A DNA stretch of 12,003 nucleotides from Pedobacter sp. UBA5917. GTDB taxonomy: Bacteria; Bacteroidota; Bacteroidia; Sphingobacteriales; Sphingobacteriaceae. Every line of letters starts with the position of its first letter. The stretch's first letter is position 1. The stretch spans positions 1 through 12,003 of the forward strand of contig NZ_DJDT01000219.1 in the NCBI RefSeq assembly GCF_002432345.1, read 5' to 3'. The notes under the pieces were generated by a model, which saw nothing but the letters and a program-made list of their open reading frames with translations, made no database searches and had not been told where the DNA came from. The translations under genes were made by a program, and so were the position numbers. Below, piece after piece: positions 7,510 through 12,003 of this stretch.

Positions 7510-7905
7510 TTAAAATTTATAACCTAAGCCCACACCTACATTCCACTCGCCATTTTTTACAGCGGTTTTTGGGTTATAGTACAAGGGTACCTGTAGAGCC
7601 ACATGGTGGAATGCTGTGGTTAACCCAATGCCCAGGTTAGGGGTAAGTGCTTTATTTTTTGGTGCGCCTGCAGCTACTTTATCCTCCTTTATCCTAAGGC
7701 TGGGTAATAGTCCCAATAAAATGCAATAAGGTTTTTTGCTGAATTTGATACTTGGGCCTGTGCAATTGATAAAAGCACCGTGGTCAACATATCCGGCAAC
7801 GAGCGTGCCATCGAATAAAACGGCCTTTGTTTGCGATCGGGCCGAAAAAAAAGACATGGTAAGTGCCAGGCAGCCAGTTATGGCTACATAATTTGAGGTT
7901 TTCAT
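7510..7905 (-). CDS. Small exported, probably outer-membrane-associated protein of unknown function
   Basis: 131 residues. The N-terminus has K2, a hydrophobic core at about 6-20 and SARS-Q, giving a likely Sec signal peptide cut near residue 24-25. The mature part of about 107 residues alternates hydrophobic and polar residues: LVAGYVDHGAFINCTG, the glycine-rich GIGLTTAFHHVALQVPLYY, and the end NVGVGLGYKF. The terminal aromatic after a beta-like strand is typical of outer-membrane beta-barrel proteins, though at this size only about four to six strands could form. C48 and C61 could form a disulfide. It sits between nirD (58 bp) and narK (26 bp), so a role in passage or sensing of nitrate or nitrite at the outer membrane is possible, but no family with known function is recognised. 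Confidence 0.75.
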   Translation of the reverse strand: MKTSNYVAITGCLALTMSFFSARSQTKAVLFDGTLVAGYVDHGAFINCTGPSIKFSKKPYCILLGLLPSLRIKEDKVAAGAPKNKALTPNLGIGLTTAFHHVALQVPLYYNPKTAVKNGEWNVGVGLGYKF

Positions 7906-7963
7906 AATGTTTTGGTTTGGGTTAAATTTTCATTCGGAAAAGGTTTAAATCTTTTGGGTCAGG

Positions 7964-8314
7964 TTAAGATTTTGGCATGGTGCCAATATAAACAGTTCCG
8001 TTTTCTACCTTTACGGGATAGGTTTTTATGGCGCACTCATCGCCGCTTAAACATTCGCCGGTATTTAAGGAAAATGTTTTTTTGTGGAACGGGCAGGCTA
8101 CCTTAGGTTCGTCGGTAGCGCTTCCGATCATGCCACGGCTTAAAGCCATCTGCTTTTTATGCGGACATTCGTTCTGTGTGGCATACCACTCATTCCGCCT
8201 TGTAAAGTAGAAGAGTGCAATCTGGTCTTCGCCATGCTTGATACAGACGCCGCCATTTTCGGCGGCATCTTCAACACGGCATGCAGCTAACCAATTGTTT
8301 GTTGTTTCTGTCAT
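7964..8314 (-). CDS. nirD: Nitrite reductase [NAD(P)H] small subunit, Rieske-type
   Basis: 116 residues, the normal NirD length, cytoplasmic. It has a Rieske-like fold: C50-P-H52 in NECPHKKQ and C74-P-F-H77 in VACPFHKK form the C-x-H / C-x2-H set that binds a Rieske [2Fe-2S] cluster, followed by FSLNTGECLSGD, the typical end of the second loop. Many enteric NirD proteins have lost these ligands; this one keeps all four, so it probably carries a cluster and feeds electrons to or within NirB. It starts 42 bp after the nirB stop in the same direction. The start is MTETTNNW; the first conserved residues follow within ten positions. Confidence 0.93.
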   Translation of the reverse strand: MTETTNNWLAACRVEDAAENGGVCIKHGEDQIALFYFTRRNEWYATQNECPHKKQMALSRGMIGSATDEPKVACPFHKKTFSLNTGECLSGDECAIKTYPVKVENGTVYIGTMPKS

Positions 8315-8356
8315 AAGGTTAATTTTAAGTTAAACATTGTTGTTGATTATATTTGG

Positions 8357-10870
8357 TTAGACTGATTTCCATTCTGCGGTTCTTTTTTGTCCGCGCATGT
8401 CCACAAATTCTATTGTCGGATCCTTTTCTTCAGGAGCGTTTACAAAGTGTGAGAACCTTTTTCTGATTGCGGGGTTTTCTACTGCTTCTTTCCATTCGCA
8501 TTTATAGGCGGCAATTAAACCTTCCATTTCTTTCTCCCACTGCGTAGCCATTCCTAAGCTATCTTTGATGATTACATTGCGCAGGTAATCTATTCCGCCT
8601 TCCATCTTGTTCAGCCATGTAGCTGTTCTGGTTAACGGATCGGCAGTGCGGATGTAGAACATCAAGAACCTATCGATATATTGTATGCAGGTTTCGCTAT
8701 CAAGGTCTGTGGCCAATAAAAGTGCATGTTGGGGTTTGCTTCCTCCGTTTCCGCATACATATAGGTTCCAGCCTTTTTCTGTCGCGATGATGCCGAAATC
8801 CTTGCTTTGTGCTTCAGCACATTCCCTGATACAGCCACTCACCGCTGATTTTAGTTTGTGTGGTGCCCTCAGGCCGCGGTACCTTTCTTCAATTTCAATG
8901 GCAAAACTTACGCTGTCGTGTAAACCAAACCTGCACCAGGTACTTCCTACACAGCTTTTTACCGTACGTAAACCTTTTCCGTAAGCATGTCCGCTTTCAA
9001 ATCCGGCGGCAATCAATTCTTCCCAGATTATGGGTAGGTCGTTAAGGTGCGCGCCAAATAAATCAATGCGCTGACCGCCTGTGATTTTGGTGTAAAGATT
9101 ATATTTTTTGGCTACTTCGCCGATTACAATCAGTTTTTCGGGTGTAATTTCCCCGCCCGGAATTCTCGGTACTACAGAATAGGAGCCACCTTTTTGGATA
9201 TTCGCCAGAAAACGGTCGTTACTGTCCTGGGCAACATCATTACCCTTTTTAAGGATCATCTCATTCCAAAGGCTTGCCAATATAGATGATACCAAAGGTT
9301 TGCATACCTCGCAGCCATCATTTTTACCAAAAGCATCTAATACTTCATCGTAACTTTTTAAGCTGTGGATATGGATCAGGTCGTAAAGCTCTTGCCTGCT
9401 GTAGTTAAAGTGTTCGCAGATTACGTTTTTAATGTATTTACCCTGTGCTTTTAAGGTATAATTCATTAAATCTTTAACCATCGGTACGCAACCACCGCAA
9501 CCGGTACCTGCTTTGGTACATTTTTTCAGGTCATCGATATTTTCACATCCACCATCGGCAACGGCTGAGCAGATATCGCCTTTGCTCACGCCTTCGCAAC
9601 TGCAGATTAACGCACTATCGGGCAAACCTGTAATGCCAGCACCGCCTGCGGCTTCGTTTCCGCCCCGGGCGCCCAATATCAGTTCTTCAGGATCTTCGGG
9701 TAGTATAATGCGGTTAACGGAAGTTTGCAGCAGCAGGTTATACGCCGCTGCATCTCCGATTAATATACCTCCTAAAAGGTATTGCCCGTCATTACTAACA
9801 TTTATTCTTTTATATATGCCTTTGTGTTTATTTTCGAAAATGATAGTACGGCAATCGGGTTCGGTAATGAAGTTATCTCCAAAACTGGCTACGTCGATAC
9901 CGATTAGCTTTAGTTTGGTGCTCATATCAAACCCGGTAAAGCTTTTATCTCCCTCGCAGAGGTTGGCAGCAAGTACTTCGGCCATTTCGTAGCCCGGTGC
10001 AATCAAACCATATATCATACCATCATATAAGGCACATTCGCCAATGGCAAATACCGATGGATCGTTGGTCTGCATTTTTTCATCCACAACGATGCCGCCT
10101 CGTGCACCAACCTCAATGCCGCAGGCTTTTGCAAGCTCATCACGTGGTTTTATTCCGGCAGAAATCACCAGCATATCTATGGCTAAATGAGTATCGTCGC
10201 TAAATTTTAAGGCAGTAATATTTTCATCACCTTCAATACAGGTGGTGTTTTTATTCAGGTGGATCTGCAAGCCAAGATCAGTGAGTTTTGATTTAAGCAT
10301 GTCGCTCCCTGCTGCATCTATCTGTCTAGGCATTAAGCGGGGCGCAAATTCTACAATACTGGTGTTGTCAATACCGAGATCGATCAATGCTTTGGCGGCT
10401 TCCAGTCCGAGCAGCCCTCCGCCGATAACAGCTGCGGTTTTTGCCTTTTTAGCGTAATTACTAATCAGATCGAGATCTTCTATCGTGCGGTACACAAAAA
10501 CACCTTCTTTTTCGATCCCTGGTATATTGGGTACAAATGCTCCGGAGCCAGTGGCGAAAACAAGGACGTCGTAATCATAAGCCGATCCGTTACCGTCGTA
10601 AACTTTTTTCAGCTGGCGGTCTATTCTGGTAACCGGATGATTTAGGTATAATGTAATGTTCTGTTCCTGGTACCAGTTTTCTTTAGATAGTGAAAGATCT
10701 TCGGCTGTTTTGCCATTAAAGTATTCGCTTAAATGAACACGGTCGTAAGCACGGCGTGGTTCTTCGCCAAAAACAGTAATTTTAAAATGATTTGACTTAG
10801 ATTTTAGCTTTTCGCAAAATTTATACCCCACCATTCCATTTCCTATTACAATTATTTGTGGTTCTTTCAT
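8357..10870 (-). CDS. nirB: Assimilatory nitrite reductase [NAD(P)H] large subunit
   Basis: 837 residues, the full NirB length. It reduces nitrite to ammonium with six electrons from NAD(P)H in the cytoplasm. Domains in order: FAD-binding (GNGMVG, 10-15); NAD(P)-binding (GGGLLG, 150-155); second FAD motif VFAIGE (273-278); BFD-like [2Fe-2S] domain with C423, C425, C458 and C461; a second BFD-like segment (about 484-530) keeping C485, C520 and C523; then the nitrite/sulfite reductase half domain (GGEITPEKL at 572). The siroheme-[4Fe-4S] site has C640-x5-C646 and C680-x3-C684. All key residues are intact. It is the first gene of the minus-strand operon, downstream of an AT-rich divergent region, so its promoter probably drives all seven genes. 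The ATG lies nine codons before the FAD motif, as usual for the family. Confidence 0.96.
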   Translation of the reverse strand: MKEPQIIVIGNGMVGYKFCEKLKSKSNHFKITVFGEEPRRAYDRVHLSEYFNGKTAEDLSLSKENWYQEQNITLYLNHPVTRIDRQLKKVYDGNGSAYDYDVLVFATGSGAFVPNIPGIEKEGVFVYRTIEDLDLISNYAKKAKTAAVIGGGLLGLEAAKALIDLGIDNTSIVEFAPRLMPRQIDAAGSDMLKSKLTDLGLQIHLNKNTTCIEGDENITALKFSDDTHLAIDMLVISAGIKPRDELAKACGIEVGARGGIVVDEKMQTNDPSVFAIGECALYDGMIYGLIAPGYEMAEVLAANLCEGDKSFTGFDMSTKLKLIGIDVASFGDNFITEPDCRTIIFENKHKGIYKRINVSNDGQYLLGGILIGDAAAYNLLLQTSVNRIILPEDPEELILGARGGNEAAGGAGITGLPDSALICSCEGVSKGDICSAVADGGCENIDDLKKCTKAGTGCGGCVPMVKDLMNYTLKAQGKYIKNVICEHFNYSRQELYDLIHIHSLKSYDEVLDAFGKNDGCEVCKPLVSSILASLWNEMILKKGNDVAQDSNDRFLANIQKGGSYSVVPRIPGGEITPEKLIVIGEVAKKYNLYTKITGGQRIDLFGAHLNDLPIIWEELIAAGFESGHAYGKGLRTVKSCVGSTWCRFGLHDSVSFAIEIEERYRGLRAPHKLKSAVSGCIRECAEAQSKDFGIIATEKGWNLYVCGNGGSKPQHALLLATDLDSETCIQYIDRFLMFYIRTADPLTRTATWLNKMEGGIDYLRNVIIKDSLGMATQWEKEMEGLIAAYKCEWKEAVENPAIRKRFSHFVNAPEEKDPTIEFVDMRGQKRTAEWKSV

Positions 10871-11004
10871 GAAATATTGAATTTTTACTGTTTTTGTTAG
10901 TTTATTTCGGTTGTTTTTGTTTTGACTATCTTTTTTACTGGGATTTGTAATGAAATAATAGCCTTAAAAATCATTAATTGAATATTTATATGATTTTTGA
11001 TATT

Positions 11005-11012
11005 CAAATATA
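11005..11012 (-). promoter_or_regulatory. nirB: Candidate minus-7 element for the nirB operon
   Basis: On the minus strand this reads TATATTTG, an exact match to TAnnTTTG, the minus-7 consensus of Bacteroidota. It would start transcription near 10998, giving a leader of about 130 bases before nirB. No clear TTG minus-33 element is visible at the usual spacing, so the call is tentative. Confidence 0.35.
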
Positions 11013-11042
11013 GATTTATTTTTAAAATAAACTTGTTTTTTA

Positions 11043-11056
11043 ATGATTTTTATCAT
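11043..11056. promoter_or_regulatory. Candidate operator palindrome ATGAT-N4-ATCAT
   Basis: A perfect 5-4-5 inverted repeat, close in layout to Crp/Fnr-type sites (TTGAT-N4-ATCAA). It lies between the candidate nirB promoter and cobA, where a shared activator or repressor could act on both. In such AT-rich DNA a palindrome of this size can arise by chance. Confidence 0.25.
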
Positions 11057-11121
11057 AAAAAATTTAAATTTTTAATAAAATTTCATCACTTTTATATTTA
11101 AATAGTTAAATCATTAAAATT

Positions 11122-11886
11122 ATGGATGTAAAAACTGACGATTTTGGACTTTTTATAATGGGTGGAGGTCCTGGTGATCCTGAATTGATTACTTTTAAGG
11201 CTTATAATGTGCTAAAAAGAGCGGAAGTTATACTTTATGATAACTTAAGTAATGAAAAATTGCTCGAAATTGCTCCGAAAAGCTGTAAAATGATATATGT
11301 TGGCAAGCAACCTTATGGGAAATACACTCCACAGGAAAAAATTAACGAATTAATAGTAGAAAATGCCCAAAAATATGCTGTAACTGTCCGTTTAAAGGGC
11401 GGAGATCCATTTATTTTCGGTCGTGGCTTCGAAGAATTGATTTATGCAGAGGCAAGAGGAATAAAATGCCACTATATTCCGGGGATTAGCAGTATGCAGG
11501 GCGCCGGATTTATCGATGTACCTTTAACACACCGCGGTATTAGCGAAAGTGTATGGATCCTTACCGGCACAAAAAAGGATGGGAGTTTAACCAACGACTT
11601 AAAGTGTGCCATGAAAAGTTCGGCCACTGTAGTGATATATATGGGCATGAAAAAAGTTGGCGAAATATCAAAAGCGTATTGTGATGCAGGTTTAGGTACA
11701 ATGCCTGCGGCAATTATCCAGCATGCTACTTTACCCAATCAAAAACAGGTAATATGTACGGCGCAAAATTTACAAGAATCGGCAGAAAACGCAGGTTTAA
11801 CTTATCCAGCCATTATTATTATAGGTAATGTAGTGCAGGCAAAGGCTTATGCAAATCTGAACCAGGGAGAACTATTATCGGCGTAA
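11122..11886 (+). CDS. cobA: Uroporphyrinogen-III C-methyltransferase (SUMT)
   Basis: 254 residues, the usual length for a stand-alone SUMT without a CysG dehydrogenase/ferrochelatase part. It methylates uroporphyrinogen III twice with S-adenosylmethionine to give precorrin-2, the precursor of siroheme. Motifs: GGGPGDPELITFKA (14-27), YDNLSNEKLL (39-48), VGK (60-62) followed by Q-EKIN (71-75), RLKGGDPFIFGRG (90-102), IPGISS (119-124) and PLTHRG (134-139). It is transcribed away from nirB across the shared control region, which points to making siroheme for NirB instead of cobalamin. The later steps to siroheme must be encoded elsewhere. The ATG follows an A/T-rich leader without a Shine-Dalgarno sequence. 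Confidence 0.94.
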   Translation: MDVKTDDFGLFIMGGGPGDPELITFKAYNVLKRAEVILYDNLSNEKLLEIAPKSCKMIYVGKQPYGKYTPQEKINELIVENAQKYAVTVRLKGGDPFIFGRGFEELIYAEARGIKCHYIPGISSMQGAGFIDVPLTHRGISESVWILTGTKKDGSLTNDLKCAMKSSATVVIYMGMKKVGEISKAYCDAGLGTMPAAIIQHATLPNQKQVICTAQNLQESAENAGLTYPAIIIIGNVVQAKAYANLNQGELLSA

Positions 11887-12003
11887 TTGGTTTATTGGTT
11901 CATTGTTTAATTGCAGGATTGTTAAATTGTTAACTGCAAATTGCCAACTGTAAACTGGTCATTTGTTCAACGCGATACGTCCTCCTGAACTTGTTTCAGG
12001 ATC
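11887..12003. repeat. Non-coding tail ending in dispersed repeat copy 3 (cut by window end)
   Basis: After cobA comes low-complexity DNA with repeated AACTG-AAA and TTGTT units (about 11887-11970) and no clear terminator hairpin. From about 11978 the sequence matches the dispersed repeat: arms TCCTGAA (11983-11989) and TTCAGGA (11995-12001). The last 21 bases match positions 1-21 at 19 positions in the same orientation. The rest of the element lies outside the window. Confidence 0.6.

Larger units (their letters stand above)
10871..11121. promoter_or_regulatory. AT-rich divergent promoter region between nirB and cobA
   Basis: 251 bp, strikingly AT-rich compared with the flanking genes, with no credible open reading frame. 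It must hold the promoters of the leftward nitrate operon and the rightward cobA. It contains a Bacteroidota-type minus-7 candidate for nirB at 11005-11012 and two small palindromes: TTTGA-TAT-TCAAA at 10996-11008 and ATGAT-TTTT-ATCAT at 11043-11056. For cobA, TATATTTA at 11093-11100 differs at one position from TAnnTTTG and lies 21 bp before the ATG. Confidence 0.6.

Noticed and set aside
7870..7905. Lipoprotein signal (I-T-G-C at residues 9-12) in the small exported protein
   Set aside because: The hydrophobic core before the cysteine is too short and continues well past it, so a normal Sec signal cut near residue 24 fits better.
9513..9992. 159-residue plus-strand frame opposite nirB
   Set aside because: Covers the complement of the BFD domain; no start signal or family resemblance.
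11887..11975. Terminator for cobA
   Set aside because: Only short AT-rich near-repeats are present, with no GC-containing stem followed by a T-run.
1..12003. Defence or phage-related system
   Set aside because: Every gene fits nitrate assimilation and siroheme synthesis; no nuclease, integrase, toxin or phage structural motif was seen.

Overview
The window holds a complete assimilatory nitrate-to-ammonium locus from a Bacteroidota bacterium. A Pedobacter/Sphingobacteriaceae-type genome is the best guess. The reasons are the moderate-to-low GC, weak Shine-Dalgarno signals, a TAnnTTTG-like promoter element, the families of intergenic hairpin repeats, and the gene content. The assignment is inference, because no rRNA or tRNA gene is present.

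Layout: positions 1-411 are non-coding and packed with hairpin repeats. From about 10870 down to 412 seven genes run head to tail on the minus strand. In order of transcription they are nirB (large nitrite reductase subunit), nirD (small subunit), a small exported protein of unknown function, a NarK-type nitrate/nitrite transporter, a 1181-residue nitrate reductase fused to its own FAD/NAD(P)H reductase and [2Fe-2S] domains, a nitrate-reductase-associated protein, and a siroheme-reductase-like protein ending in a rubredoxin domain. Gaps are 3-58 bp, except for 121 bp holding a dispersed repeat after the nitrate reductase. A very AT-rich 251-bp divergent region separates nirB from a plus-strand SUMT gene (cobA). 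The window ends in another copy of the dispersed repeat.

How it works together: NarK imports nitrate. The fused reductase takes electrons from NAD(P)H through FAD and iron-sulfur centres to a Mo-bis-MGD site and makes nitrite. NirBD reduces nitrite to ammonium on siroheme. CobA makes precorrin-2, the precursor of that siroheme. The associated protein probably helps nitrate reductase mature or work. The rubredoxin protein is a possible extra electron carrier. No regulator, ABC-type nitrate importer, molybdopterin-synthesis gene or precorrin-2 dehydrogenase/ferrochelatase gene lies in the window.

The parts worth most attention are the rubredoxin protein, which has a siroheme-reductase-like fold but lacks the cluster cysteines, the single-chain nitrate reductase that appears to start with TTG, the uncharacterised exported protein, and the dispersed two-hairpin repeat found in both orientations.
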